A stretch of DNA of 64,000 nucleotides from CAZJLP01 sp964546955 (GCA_964546955.1 CAZJLP010000008.1:1-64000), one strand, 5' to 3'. Positions 25,221 to 35,066 are shown, counted from the stretch's first letter. Program-made: numbers and translations. The notes: generated from the letters alone by a model not told the origin.

Positions 25221-25376
25221 TCAGACGTCCGGCTTGGTCTTGCGCAGGCCCTGAACGCGGTCGCCGGCTTTCCACTGGCCCCGCTTCTTGAGCAGATCGA
25301 TGCGCTCGAAGCGCTTTAAGACGTTGCGCTTGACCACGATACCACCGGAACCTTGAAGACTTTTGTGCTGCGACAT
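25221..25376 (-). CDS. Small basic protein of the Chlamydiae/Verrucomicrobia type
   Basis: The 51-aa, Lys/Arg-rich protein starts MSQHKSLQGSGGIVVKRNVL and continues with ERIDLLKKRGQWKAGDRV. The pattern fits the small basic protein conserved in Chlamydiae and Verrucomicrobia (TIGR04137 from memory), whose function is unproven but is suspected to involve ribosomes or RNA. It has its own terminator. It is one of the best taxonomic markers in this window and is short enough to be missed by length-filtered gene calls. Confidence 0.85.
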   Translation of the reverse strand: MSQHKSLQGSGGIVVKRNVLKRFERIDLLKKRGQWKAGDRVQGLRKTKPDV

Positions 25377-25382
25377 GACGGT

Positions 25383-25727
25383 TTAAATTGAGGATTGGGA
25401 CTCGTTAAAGGGTGCAGAAGTAGAGTTCGCCCGGGCCCATGACAAGTATTTTTGTGCTACGCGGTCAGCGGGGACCGCGACCCATTCAGGCACTTCGTAC
25501 GGATGATGTTGGCCGAGCCACTCCTCGGTAGCTCGCAAGCGGGCGGGCAGAAGCTTTAGGCAAAGCCGAAACTCCTCGGCCTTCTCCAGTTTGCCTTTCC
25601 ACTCGTAGTAAGAAACGATCGGACCGTCGATCTGAACGCAAGCGGCTAACTTGTTATCTACAAGCTGCTTAGCCATTGATTCGGCCTGCTCGCGGTTTCC
25701 GACGGTGGTCCACCCCATGTAAAGCAT
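25383..25727 (-). CDS. cutA: Divalent cation tolerance protein CutA
   Basis: The 114-aa protein starts at MLYMGWTTVG. CutA1 trimers have a ferredoxin-like fold. Typical segments are NKLAACVQIDGPIVSYYEWKG (the ACVN/Q-I motif with the Y/W-containing loop), EEFRLCLKLL, and HPYEVPEWV, followed by a short tail. The role in divalent metal tolerance was inferred from E. coli mutants and remains unclear. I chose the ATG at 25727 over a TTG upstream. It is 6 bp from the start of the small basic protein gene, likely one transcript. Confidence 0.92.
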   Translation of the reverse strand: MLYMGWTTVGNREQAESMAKQLVDNKLAACVQIDGPIVSYYEWKGKLEKAEEFRLCLKLLPARLRATEEWLGQHHPYEVPEWVAVPADRVAQKYLSWARANSTSAPFNESQSSI

Positions 25728-25876
25728 GACGAAGTGTCGTGGTGCACGGGAAGAGATCAAGCTCCCAGCCTGAAGAGGCGCCGTGGCTGGCTCCGCACCG
25801 CGCCTTAGAAATCCCCTTGACGGTCTTTCGCGAAGTCCTAGCTCTAGACGGTTTCACCGCCGACAAAAGCCAAGCT

Positions 25877-26077
25877 ATGCGAGACGATTATCTCAAGGAA
25901 GCGCTCAAGGTCATTCCCGATCCCAACCTGTTGATCAACGTGGTCTCCCGCCGCGTGAAGCAGCTCAAGCGCGGAAGTCGTCCCCTGGTCGAGTCGCTCG
26001 AAAAGCTTTCCTCCGAGGATGTCGCTCTGCGCGAGATCATCGACGGGAAGATCAGCTTCGAGACCGGAGACAACTGA
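25877..26077 (+). CDS. rpoZ: RNA polymerase omega subunit
   Basis: The 66-aa protein reads LINVVSRRVKQL-x(3)-SRPLVESLEKL, then DVALREIIDGKI; the A-RR-x-Q-L and ALREI blocks are the conserved core of RpoZ. The omega subunit binds the C-terminus of beta-prime and helps assembly. The start at MRDDYLKEALKVIP (25877) follows the pattern of Verrucomicrobia omega proteins; a longer frame from 25739 overlaps the cutA start region and is not supported. Confidence 0.87.
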   Translation: MRDDYLKEALKVIPDPNLLINVVSRRVKQLKRGSRPLVESLEKLSSEDVALREIIDGKISFETGDN

Positions 26078-26225
26078 GTTGAGACGTACCGGGGCGCCAG
26101 CGCCCGGAGCACGCAGGGCCGCCTGGAAGCGGTCATGAGCCGGCGCAAGGCGAGAAGCGCAGTTGCCGCGTGTGGTTTGGTGGGTACGGTGACCTGATCG
26201 CGCCTAAACGGCGAAACGACACCCC

Positions 26226-26699
26226 ATGTCCGCACAAAAAAAAGATTCTGTTCGTTACACCGAGATCCGCAATGCCAAGGCGGGGCGGGATTTTTTTGTG
26301 GAGGAAAAGTTCGAGGCCGGCATCGCCTTGAAGGGCACTGAGGTAAAATCCATCCGCGCCGGCAAGGCGCAGATCAACGACGCTTTTGGCCGATTTGAGA
26401 AGGGGGAGCTGTGGCTGCACAACGCGCACATCGAAGAGTACGCCTTCGGGAATATTTATAATCACGACGCGAAGCGGACCAGGAAGCTGTTGTTGCATCG
26501 CCACCAAGTGAGAAAGATCGCGCAGGCTCTCGCGGTGGGAGGTCGGTCGCTCATTCCCCTCCGGATGTATTTCAAGGAAGCGCTGGTGAAAGTGGAAGTA
26601 GCGCTCTGCGCCGGCAAGAAACTCTACGACAAGCGCGAGGATTTGAAACAGAAGGCCGAGATGATGGAAGTGAAGAAGGCGTTGAAGTTCCGGCGGTGA
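26226..26699 (+). CDS. smpB: SsrA-binding protein SmpB
   Basis: The 157-aa oligonucleotide-binding-fold protein escorts tmRNA to stalled ribosomes. The early block RNAKAGRDFFVEEKFEAGIALKGTEVKSIRAGK is characteristic, followed by NAHIEEY and YNHDAKRTRKLLLHRHQ; the basic C-terminal tail mimicking mRNA is present. Upstream omega lies 148 bp away. The tmRNA gene itself is not seen in the window. Confidence 0.97.
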   Translation: MSAQKKDSVRYTEIRNAKAGRDFFVEEKFEAGIALKGTEVKSIRAGKAQINDAFGRFEKGELWLHNAHIEEYAFGNIYNHDAKRTRKLLLHRHQVRKIAQALAVGGRSLIPLRMYFKEALVKVEVALCAGKKLYDKREDLKQKAEMMEVKKALKFRR

Positions 26700-26768
26700 C
26701 GCGCACGAGCAGAAAGCGGAGGACGCGGATCGGTTTACACCGGATTTTTCGACCGTTTCCGGATTTGA

Positions 26769-26882
26769 ACAGAAGGCAACGAAAGTAACGAAGACTCATT
26801 GGTGCTTCGCGAACGAGGGCCGTGGCGCGGCCTTTTGTCTAACGCTACGGAAGGCCCTTCGTTTCCTTCGCGATCTTCTGTG
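26769..26882. repeat. Palindromic cassette with ACAGAAG / AACGAAG arms
   Basis: The arms at 26769-26793 and 26858-26882 are inverted copies, about 19 of 25 bases matching, in imperfect heptamers. The cassette occupies most of the 303-bp gap between smpB and thrH, where I see no gene. A related CGCGAAG / AGGAAGC tract lies at 27618-27655, after thrH. Confidence 0.6.
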
Positions 26883-27002
26883 CAAGTCCGAGACTTGGCG
26901 GGCTAGAAATCCTTAGCTTTGATCCCTTGCGCAGAGAGAAGAACGGGCGAGGGCGAAGGAGATGCGCTGGACACGGCACTTAATCTCCGAACACTCGCGC
27001 GC

Positions 27003-27608
27003 GTGAAACAAGCGATCGTTACCCTGGATATGGAAGGCGTGCTCGTGCCGGAAATCTGGATTGCCGTGGCCGAGAAAACCGGAATCCCGGAGTTGCGACG
27101 CACCACGCGCGATGAGCCCGATTACGACAAGCTGATGCAGGGGCGTTTGAAGATTCTCGATCAGCATGGGCTCAAGCTCAGCGATATTCAGGAAGTGATT
27201 GGAACGCTGCGTCCGTTGCCGGGTGGGAAGGAATTTCTGGACGAACTCCGCACGCTGACTCAGGTGATCATTCTGTCGGACACGTTCGAACAGTTTGCGC
27301 AGCCGCTGATGAAGCAGCTGAATTGGCCGACGTTGCTTTGTCACCGGCTCGCGGTCGAAAACGATCGCATCGTGAACTACACGATTCGCACAAAGGAGCA
27401 AAAGCAGAAGGCCGTGGCGGCGCTGAAAGCGATGAACTATCGCGTCATCGCGGCGGGAGATTCCTTCAATGATACGACCATGCTCGGTGAAGCGGATGTC
27501 GGTTATCTTTTCCACGCCCCGGACAACATCCGGAAGCAATTCCCGCAGTTTCGGGCGTTCGACGCATTTTCGGATCTGCTGGCGGCGATCAAGAAGGAGT
27601 TGGGTTGA
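27003..27608 (+). CDS. thrH: ThrH: phosphoserine phosphatase / homoserine phosphotransferase
   Basis: The 201-aa HAD-superfamily enzyme closely follows Pseudomonas ThrH. The catalytic motif is LDMEG (Asp with Glu two residues later, as in ThrH), then VPEIWIAVAEKTGI, TTRDEPDYDKLM, HGLKLSDIQEVI, motif II VIILSDTF, LPTLLCH-type segment, and GDSFNDTTML for Mg2+. ThrH hydrolyses phosphoserine and can pass phosphate to homoserine, linking serine and threonine synthesis. The start is the GTG at 27003 by homology; longer frames add no similarity. Confidence 0.92.
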   Translation: MKQAIVTLDMEGVLVPEIWIAVAEKTGIPELRRTTRDEPDYDKLMQGRLKILDQHGLKLSDIQEVIGTLRPLPGGKEFLDELRTLTQVIILSDTFEQFAQPLMKQLNWPTLLCHRLAVENDRIVNYTIRTKEQKQKAVAALKAMNYRVIAAGDSFNDTTMLGEADVGYLFHAPDNIRKQFPQFRAFDAFSDLLAAIKKELG

Positions 27609-27713
27609 TCGGAGGGTGTCCCGCGAAGATCGCGAAGGAAGCAGGGAAGATGACGGGCGGCGAAGCCTGCTTTGCTCCTGCCACGCTCCGGTCCAAGAGG
27701 AGCGCGTGTCTCA

Positions 27714-28184
27714 ATGATTCACATTGTTCTATTTCAGCCGGAGATCCCGCAGAATACCGGTAATATCGGACGGATGTGTGCGCTCACGAAGTCGCGGCTG
27801 CATCTGATTCATCCCCTCGGCTTCGAGATTACGGATCGGCATTTGAAACGCTCGGGGATGGACTACTGGTATTCGCTGGATGTGCACCATCACGCGGACT
27901 GGGCGACGTTTAGAGCGAGTGCGGCCGGCCCAAAACGCTTGTGGCTATTCACGACCAAGACGGAAAAATCGTATTGGGACGTGCGTTACGCGGACGAAGA
28001 CGGCCTGGTTTTCGGCAATGAAGGTTATGGTGCGCCCGAGTGGCTGCACCAGGAATTCCGAGACAATCGGCGGCTCACGATCCCGCACGCCGATCCGACG
28101 TTGCGTTCGTTGAATCTGAGCACGGCAGCGGGGATCGGGTGTTACGAGGCGTTGCGGCAGGTGGGAATGCCGAAGAAGGTGTGA
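27714..28184 (+). CDS. trmL: tRNA (cytidine/uridine-34-2'-O)-methyltransferase TrmL
   Basis: The 156-aa SPOUT methyltransferase modifies the wobble base of leucine tRNAs. Knot motifs: HIVLFQPEIPQNTGNIGRMCA at the N-terminus, HPLGFEITDRHLKRSGMDYW, LVFGNEGYGAPEW, and the C-terminal IPHADPTLRSLNLSTAAGI that binds SAM. It starts at the ATG at 27714 with an AGAGGAG stretch 12 bp upstream. Confidence 0.95.
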   Translation: MIHIVLFQPEIPQNTGNIGRMCALTKSRLHLIHPLGFEITDRHLKRSGMDYWYSLDVHHHADWATFRASAAGPKRLWLFTTKTEKSYWDVRYADEDGLVFGNEGYGAPEWLHQEFRDNRRLTIPHADPTLRSLNLSTAAGIGCYEALRQVGMPKKV

Positions 28185-28302
28185 GTAGCGGGTAGCGAGT
28201 GAGTAGACGGATTTTGGCGTGCGCTATGTCGCGTGTGGTTATGTTGTGAAAACCAACGTCGTGGTCGCGAAGCCCCAATCTTTCTCTTTATTCGCTATCT
28301 CA
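28180..28302. repeat. Palindromic cassette with TAGCGRG heptamer arms
   Basis: The tract TAGCGGG-TAGCGAG-TGAGTAG at 28184-28207 begins at the trmL stop codon, and an inverted ATTCGCTATCTCAG lies at 28289-28302. The interior is non-coding. It lies between convergent genes trmL and the oligopeptide ATPase. Confidence 0.5.
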
Positions 28303-28409
28303 GGGAGCCTCTGCAAAACGGCTTGAGGGTAGGGCGGCGGGGGGCCGCGGCCCGGGAAGCGCCTAACCTGCGGGTTCGGACCTCAGCATGCTCGCTGCGC
28401 TACTTCCGC

Positions 28410-29393
28410 TCAAATTTCCCCCAGGCGCACGCAGGCGACTTGGCGGCCGTCGGGAGCGGTCAGCAGAGGGGGGAAGGCGGGTTTGCATTTTTCCTGCGCA
28501 TAAAGACAGTGGGGGTGGAAGGTGCAGCCCGCGGGGGGACTGATAGGCGAGGGCGGATCTCCGGGAAGGACGATCCGCTGGCGATTGCGTTCGATGTCGG
28601 GATTCGGAACGGGAATCGCACTGACCAATGCGCGCGTGTAAGGGTGTAGGGGTTTTTCAATGACGTCGACCGCCCGGCCGAGTTCGACGATCTTGCCGAG
28701 ATACATCACGGCCACGCGGTCCGAGATGTGTTTCACGACGGAAAGATCGTGTGCGATGAAAATCAGGCTCAGGTTCATCTTACGGCACAGCGAACCCAGC
28801 AGGTTTAGGATTTGGGCCTGGATGGAAACATCCAAAGCCGAGACGGGCTCGTCCGCCACGATGACCTTGGGGTTGAGGGCGAGCGCGCGCGCGATCGCGA
28901 TGCGCTGTCGTTGTCCCCCGGAGAATTCGTGGGGATACTTTTGCATCACCTGCGGAGAAAGGCCCACCAACGCGAGCAGTTCGGCCACTCGCGCAGTCAC
29001 TTGGGATTTCGGGCATACGCCGTGCACGAGCAGCGGTTCAGCCAGAGTGCCATAGACGCTGAGGCGCGGGTTGAGCGAGGCGTACGGATCCTGAAATACC
29101 ATCTGCAGGTCTCGCCGAGCGCTCCGCAGTTCGTCGCCGGAACATGCGCTGAGGTTTTTGCCTTCGAGAATGACTGCACCAGCCGTGGTCGGAAGCAGTT
29201 GCAGGATCGTGCGGGCGAGCGTGGACTTCCCGCAACCGGACTCTCCGACGAGGCCCAAGACTTCGCCGCGTTCCAGGCGGAGCGATACTCCATCGACGGC
29301 TTTGACCGTGCCGGTCTGCCGTTTGAAAACGAACCCCGTGTGCACGGGAAAGTGCGTTTTCACGTCGTGAAGTTCTAGAATCGGCTCAGGCAT
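28410..29393 (-). CDS. Oligopeptide ABC transporter ATP-binding protein, OppF type
   Basis: The 327-aa ATPase has an N-terminal LELHDVKTHFPVHTGFVFKR insert typical of OppF/DppF, Walker A GESGCGKST, Q-loop MVFQDPYASLNPR, signature FSGGQRQR, Walker B VIVADEPVSALD and H-loop FIAHDLS. The C-terminal oligopeptide-transporter tail contains four Cys (CTFHPHCLYAQEKC and later) for an iron-sulfur-type site known in such proteins. It starts at ATG 29393. It follows the OppD-type gene, separated by a 186-bp palindromic element. Permease genes are not in the window. Confidence 0.93.
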   Translation of the reverse strand: MPEPILELHDVKTHFPVHTGFVFKRQTGTVKAVDGVSLRLERGEVLGLVGESGCGKSTLARTILQLLPTTAGAVILEGKNLSACSGDELRSARRDLQMVFQDPYASLNPRLSVYGTLAEPLLVHGVCPKSQVTARVAELLALVGLSPQVMQKYPHEFSGGQRQRIAIARALALNPKVIVADEPVSALDVSIQAQILNLLGSLCRKMNLSLIFIAHDLSVVKHISDRVAVMYLGKIVELGRAVDVIEKPLHPYTRALVSAIPVPNPDIERNRQRIVLPGDPPSPISPPAGCTFHPHCLYAQEKCKPAFPPLLTAPDGRQVACVRLGEI

Positions 29394-29412
29394 GTTCACA
29401 CGGGTGGAAGTT

Positions 29413-29597
29413 AACCGCGAATGGACGCGAATGGACGCGAATATCGGAACGTACGCAAACGGGAGTTCGTTCGTGGAGTGGGCCAACGAGCCATCCGTTG
29501 GCGAATTTTTCGAACATCTGAAATAACAGACTTCTCGTGGCCTCCTGCAGACTGGATTGGGCTTCGATATTCGCGTCCATTGGCGTTCATTCGCGGT

Positions 29598-29598
<1 letters not shown>
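29413..29598. repeat. Palindromic element with 34-bp arms of a 10-bp unit
   Basis: Arms 29413-29446 and 29565-29598 are inverted repeats with two mismatches. Each is built of tandem CGCGAATGGA decamers. The interior (about 118 bp) has no gene. The element ends exactly at the last base of the oppD stop codon and lies inside the opp operon. Confidence 0.8.
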
Positions 29599-30560
<962 letters not shown>

Positions 30561-30570
30561 TTTCAAAATC

Positions 30571-30680
30571 GTTCTCGTTCTCGTACTCTTACTCGTTCTC
30601 CTTCAGTGGGGGTGTCGCCCGCGCGAATGGGTTCGGAGCCAAGAAAAATGAGAACGAGAAAACAGAAAAGAGAAAGACTA
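30571..30680. repeat. Palindromic cassette with GAGAAC / GTTCTC hexamer arms
   Basis: The left tract 30571-30600 (TTCTCG, TACTCG units) and the right tract 30649-30677 (GAGAAC, GAGAAA units) are inverted and 6-bp periodic. It lies upstream of oppD and ends at the stop codon of the acyltransferase fusion gene. Confidence 0.55.
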
Positions 30681-32591
30681 AGCCGCTCCCCCATGATCCA
30701 AAAACCGCTCGGCGGCGGCATGAACCGCACTGGGTTCGAGTTTGTCGAGCGCAGCCCCGCCGGTGGGTGGACAACCGCGCGGCTGCAACACCTCGAAGGG
30801 CGCGGCGAAGACGGGCCCCGTGCGAACCGGATTAGTGGGGCCAAAAAGAGCGATGAGGGGAACGCCGAGCGCGTTTGCCAGGTGCATGCCGCCGGTGTCG
30901 TTCGTCACGAGCAGACGGCAACGGGTCAGCTGTGTCACGTAAGCGGCGAGATCGGTCTTGCCCGCGAGGTCGAGAACGCTGGAACCGAATCCCGCGGCAA
31001 TGGCGGCGGTAATGGAACGGTCGTTCGCCGTACCAAAAAGAAGGAACTCGGCGTCGGGGTAGTCGGCCACCAGGGACTGCAGCAATGTGCGCCAATGAGC
31101 GACTGGCCACCGCTTCTCCGGATTGTTCTCCGAGCCAGGGATGAAGCCGAAGGTGAATTTTGCGTGCTCAGTTTTGGGCTGCAGGTAAAGGGGGGATCGA
31201 TCCAACGGCTGTTCCAAACCGAAGTGGCGGAGGAAGTTTTCCCAGAGCTGTAGCTGGTGATGGCGGCTTTCGTCGAAGTCGCGGGGGACATCGAATTCGT
31301 GAGTGAGGAGCGGGCGGTGGCGCCCATGTTTGATCAGGCCAAAACGCTGCCTGCAGCCGGTGAGCCAGGCCTCCAGATCGCCGCGGAGGGAGTTCGTGAG
31401 CAGCAGGTAGACGTCGGGAAATCGTTCGCGCAGCCGCCAGAAATGAGAAAAATAGCCGCGACCGCGCGGAGGGAGCGCTAGCAGGTGATCGGCGAGACCG
31501 AGCTCGGAAAGGAAGGGGAAGAACGAGGACTTTCCAATCAAGGTGATCTCCGCATCGGGACGGCCCGCGCGCAACGCGCGCAAGAGCGGAAGCGCCATCA
31601 CCACGTCGCCCAGCCAGTTGGGCAGCCGAATCCAAAGACGAGTTTTGCGGGGAAGCTGGGTGAGTCCTCGAGCGGCCAAGTCCTCGGCGAGGAGGTTCCG
31701 TTTGGCTTCAAGGCGGAAGCGCTTGGAAGGCATGTCTTGGTGGCGCCAGCGATCGTGGCTCCACAGCCAGGACGCGCAGAGATTGTCGTCGGAGGTGAGC
31801 GCGCTTTCCAGCCAGCGGTTGAGCGCAAGGGTGGCGTCAGCGGCCGTGTTGTTGTGGGCTACCTCTGCCATTTCGAATTCCATCCGCCAAAAACCCAAGC
31901 GCCGGGCGTAGAAGGCGACGATTCGCGCGCGGGACTTTTCCGCGAAAAGGCCGGGCAGTTCGCTGGTGGAGCAAACGCGGCCCAGCAAGGTGCTGAGGGC
32001 ACCTTGAACGCCTGCATTTTGATCGAAAAGCACGCCGACGATCGCGTTTCGTTTGAGAATCTTGAATGCCTCCTGCAGCCCTTGTTTGCGCGACAAGAGG
32101 CGCAGGCCGAAACGCTCGCGGGTGCTCTTGACCCAGGCGTCCGCCGTGGGGTTGTCCAGAGGGCGAAAGATGACGCCGAATTCGGGGAGGGTGGTCGGGA
32201 GAAACAATCCGACCCAAGTCAGGCATTCCCAGTAGGCCATGTGTGGGGAGCTCACGAGCATGGGATGCGGTTTCTCGTGTTGCGCGCGAAACGCAGCTTC
32301 GACCGAAGGCGCGATCCGAATCATGGCCCGGATTCGGCGTTCGTCGAAGAAAGGCGACGCGAAGGACAGGAGGGCGGTTTCGAAGAGGCGCCGGCTGCTT
32401 TCCCGCGCGATGGTCCGTTTCCACTCCTTGGACCGCTCCGGAAACGCGTGATCGAGGTTGGAATACACGAGCCGCCGCCGGCGGGGAATCGCCAGCAACC
32501 CGTATGCAAGGACGTTCGTGAAGGCTTTGAGCACCGGCTCGGGCGTATGCGCCAGGGTCCAGCCGACAAGCTGTAGCAGAAGTTTAAACAC
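30678..32591 (-). CDS. Lipid A acyltransferase (LpxL/HtrB-like) fused to family 9 glycosyltransferase
   Basis: The 637-aa fusion. Residues 1-300 are a Bac_luxLPP-type acyltransferase with an N-terminal membrane segment and the HMAYWE motif (H-x4-E catalytic pair) near residue 117, then a FDQNAG block. From about residue 320 (LPRKTRLWIRLPNWLGDVVMALPLL) it is a heptosyltransferase-like GT9 enzyme with GFIPGSENNPEKRWP (ADP-sugar site) and LVTNDTGGMHLANALGVP. Such domains act in lipid A acylation and LPS core heptose transfer, normally by separate proteins. Its start overlaps the upstream glycosyltransferase by 8 bp. Confidence 0.9.
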   Translation of the reverse strand: MFKLLLQLVGWTLAHTPEPVLKAFTNVLAYGLLAIPRRRRLVYSNLDHAFPERSKEWKRTIARESSRRLFETALLSFASPFFDERRIRAMIRIAPSVEAAFRAQHEKPHPMLVSSPHMAYWECLTWVGLFLPTTLPEFGVIFRPLDNPTADAWVKSTRERFGLRLLSRKQGLQEAFKILKRNAIVGVLFDQNAGVQGALSTLLGRVCSTSELPGLFAEKSRARIVAFYARRLGFWRMEFEMAEVAHNNTAADATLALNRWLESALTSDDNLCASWLWSHDRWRHQDMPSKRFRLEAKRNLLAEDLAARGLTQLPRKTRLWIRLPNWLGDVVMALPLLRALRAGRPDAEITLIGKSSFFPFLSELGLADHLLALPPRGRGYFSHFWRLRERFPDVYLLLTNSLRGDLEAWLTGCRQRFGLIKHGRHRPLLTHEFDVPRDFDESRHHQLQLWENFLRHFGLEQPLDRSPLYLQPKTEHAKFTFGFIPGSENNPEKRWPVAHWRTLLQSLVADYPDAEFLLFGTANDRSITAAIAAGFGSSVLDLAGKTDLAAYVTQLTRCRLLVTNDTGGMHLANALGVPLIALFGPTNPVRTGPVFAAPFEVLQPRGCPPTGGAALDKLEPSAVHAAAERFLDHGGAA

Positions 32592-33708
32592 GGCGCGCGA
32601 CGGTTTCGCGGTAGACGGCTACAATTTGCGCCGCCTCGGTGTCGATGCTGTGAAAACGGAGGACGTGTTCCCGGGCGCGTCGGCCCATCGCGGTGGCTGT
32701 TTCCATGTCGGTCATCAAGGTTTCGAGCGCGCTGGCGAGGGCGGCTGGGTCGCCGGGCGGCACCAGTATTCCTAGCGACGGATCGACCACCACCGATTCG
32801 GCCGCTCCCGCCCGGGCGGCGACGAGCGCGTTCCCCGTGGCCATTGCCTCGATCAGGGTAAGTCCAAAACCCTCGTTGCGAGAGGTGAAAGCGAAGAGGC
32901 TGATCCGTTGGTACCAAAGGGGGACCTCCTCGATCGGGAGTTCACCGAGAAAGCGAATCCGCTCGGTGAGCCCGGCCGCGGCGGCACGCGACTTCAGTTC
33001 GTCGACAAAAAGTTGGTGCTCCGCGGTGACGGCGCCGACAATGACCGCGGTGAAATCCGGATAACGCGGGAGAAGCTGACAGAGGGCGTCGACAAACACG
33101 TCGGTGCCCTTTTGCTTTCGCACGCGGCCGAAACAACCGATGCCGAACTTCCCCGGCAGACCCGTGGCGGCAAAAGCCGCGCCGCGGTCCGCGGGAGGCG
33201 TATAAGTGTCGCAGTCGACCCCGTGATGAATGACGGTCGCTGGACAGGTGAGGAAAGCGGCGGACTGCTCGGAGGTGGCGATGACCGCGTTCATCCTCCG
33301 CATGAGAAGTCGGGTGATCCACGAATGCTTCCGCTGCCCGGCCGAGGTGAAGACGAGCTCCAGCGGCCACCCCAAAGCGCGGAGCGCAACTCCCACGATC
33401 ATCTCGTTGTTGCGGCGCGCATGCCAGACGACCGCCGGTCGGGCGGTTTTGTCAGAGAGGCGCCGGCGAAAACGCAGCGCCAGCACGCCGGCCCAGGAGA
33501 TGGGGGCAATGCTATCGGGCCGATTGCTTCCCAGCCAAGAGGTCGGAACCAGGCGAGCGATATGAGCACCGACCATTCGATTGGTGGCGGTGACTCCGGA
33601 ATACCGCCAATGAAGGTTCGGAATGATCACCTCAAGGGCTGGCCCCGAAGGCTTCACGGTAGCCGAAATTTGTAACCGGCTGACGTCCAACGCGTGGGGC
33701 TGAGCCAT
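32584..33708 (-). CDS. Glycosyltransferase family 4, LPS-associated
   Basis: The 374-aa GT-B enzyme starts at MAQPHALDVS (ATG 33708). Nucleotide-sugar-binding C-terminal domain: FGIGCFGRVRKQKGTDVF, the FLGELP segment, and EX7E motif EGFGLTLIE in TSRNEGFGLTLIEAMATG. It sits directly upstream of, and overlaps by 8 bp, the acyltransferase-GT9 fusion, so a role in LPS core assembly is likely. The sugar specificity is unknown; core mannosyltransferases and glucosyltransferases look alike. Confidence 0.9.
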   Translation of the reverse strand: MAQPHALDVSRLQISATVKPSGPALEVIIPNLHWRYSGVTATNRMVGAHIARLVPTSWLGSNRPDSIAPISWAGVLALRFRRRLSDKTARPAVVWHARRNNEMIVGVALRALGWPLELVFTSAGQRKHSWITRLLMRRMNAVIATSEQSAAFLTCPATVIHHGVDCDTYTPPADRGAAFAATGLPGKFGIGCFGRVRKQKGTDVFVDALCQLLPRYPDFTAVIVGAVTAEHQLFVDELKSRAAAAGLTERIRFLGELPIEEVPLWYQRISLFAFTSRNEGFGLTLIEAMATGNALVAARAGAAESVVVDPSLGILVPPGDPAALASALETLMTDMETATAMGRRAREHVLRFHSIDTEAAQIVAVYRETVARRV

Positions 33709-34076
33709 GGACCGCGAATCAGAGATGGTAACGGGCGAACGGGCGCTGCATGAGGACGCGAGAAAAGGCGCCATCAGGCGGAAAGTAACGGGCAAGGGAG
33801 CATCGGGGAGAAGGTTCGGTTTTCAGGTGGGAGACCTCAAGCGAATTTCCCGGGGGCTGGGGCGTCGCCAAAAGCGGGAAGAGGGCGGAGCGCGCTGCGC
33901 AATTACGGGGTGAGAGCAACGCTCTGTTCCAACCCTCCGGTGCTCGAATCTGCGAAGCTGCTCGTTTGGTTGAAATAAATTCACACTAACTTCATCGCGA
34001 GCGAGCGGGTTTTTTCTTGCTGCGAGAAACGATCTCAAACGAATTTATCCGTGCCGATCGGGCATCGGCCCCAGCT
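33709..34076. other. Divergent promoter region between LPS glycosyltransferases
   Basis: I see no gene in the 368 bases between the minus-strand GT4 start and the plus-strand GT9 start at 34077. The stretch 33970-34000 is AT-rich and probably contains a promoter for the GT9 gene; I cannot name boxes with confidence. Confidence 0.4.
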
Positions 34077-35066
34077 GTGACTAAACTCTTGATTATTCAG
34101 CCATCGTCGTTGGGCGGAACCGTGCATGGTCTCCAGGCGGCGGCGGCGTTGAAAGCGCAGAAACCGGATTTGCATATTTCCTGGATCGTTCGGGATATTT
34201 TCGCGCCGCTGGTCCGCGCGAGTGAGGTCGTGGATCACACCTATGTGTTCCATCGCAACGATGGAGTGATGGCATTCTTCCGCTTGATGCGCGAAGTGCG
34301 AGAGACTCGGTTTGATTACATTTTCGATTTTCAAGGTCTGCTTCGCAATGGGCTGATGCTGCTGCGCGCGCACGGAGGAAAAAAGATCGGGCGTGGCGAT
34401 GCCCGGGAAGGCACGGCGATTTTCTACAATGAGAAGGTGCCCTTGCCGCCCGACGGAAAGCGCAGTCACCCGGTGGAGATCTTGTTGCAGTTCTGCCGCG
34501 TGTTCGGACTCGAACCCAAGCTGGCCGAGCCGCTGCGCTTCCGGGATGTGGATGGCCTCAATCTCAGTTATTTGGGCGGCCCGGGAAATCCGCGCCCGGT
34601 GGTGATGTTTCCCGACAGCCGCCGGTCGGATCGGCGTTGGAACGGCTTCAAGCAATTGACCGAGCTGATCGCGCGGGACGGCACCGGGCGGAAAGTGGTA
34701 TGGGCGGGGAACAACTACGTGAACTGCAAGGATCCCTTGCCGGAGCGGCAGTTCGTCAACCTGACCGGCAACACGAGTCTGGTTTCCCTCCCGGCGCTGA
34801 TCAAACGCGCGGGCTGGGTGATCTCCAACGATAGCGGTCCCATGCACCTTGCGGCAGCGTTCGGCGTGCAGACCCTGGGCATTTTCGGTCCGACCGATCC
34901 GCGCATCTACGGACCGTACCCGTTGACGGCGCCTACGAATCACGTGATCCAGGCCCCCATCGGCAATTTGAAGTTGCTGACCGCGAAAGAAGTCTACGCC
35001 CGTTTCCAGCGGCTCGACGGCATGCGCGTGAGGACAACCTCGCCGTTTCCGTCGCGATCAGTGTGA
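34077..35066 (+). CDS. Glycosyltransferase family 9 (LPS heptosyltransferase-like)
   Basis: The 329-aa enzyme has the typical N-terminus KLLIIQPSSLGGTVHGLQ and a C-terminal VMFPDSRRSDRRW nucleotide-sugar pocket with ISNDSGPMHLAAAFGVQTLGIFGPTDPR. GT9 enzymes add heptose from ADP-heptose to the LPS inner core. I chose the GTG at 34077 because homology starts there; a TTG at 34017 would add 20 residues without it. It is divergent from the other LPS genes and probably co-regulated. Confidence 0.9.
   Translation: MTKLLIIQPSSLGGTVHGLQAAAALKAQKPDLHISWIVRDIFAPLVRASEVVDHTYVFHRNDGVMAFFRLMREVRETRFDYIFDFQGLLRNGLMLLRAHGGKKIGRGDAREGTAIFYNEKVPLPPDGKRSHPVEILLQFCRVFGLEPKLAEPLRFRDVDGLNLSYLGGPGNPRPVVMFPDSRRSDRRWNGFKQLTELIARDGTGRKVVWAGNNYVNCKDPLPERQFVNLTGNTSLVSLPALIKRAGWVISNDSGPMHLAAAFGVQTLGIFGPTDPRIYGPYPLTAPTNHVIQAPIGNLKLLTAKEVYARFQRLDGMRVRTTSPFPSRSV

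Noticed and set aside
26078..26225. tmRNA (ssrA) gene next to smpB
   Set aside because: The gap is too short and no tRNA-like acceptor or tag sequence is visible.
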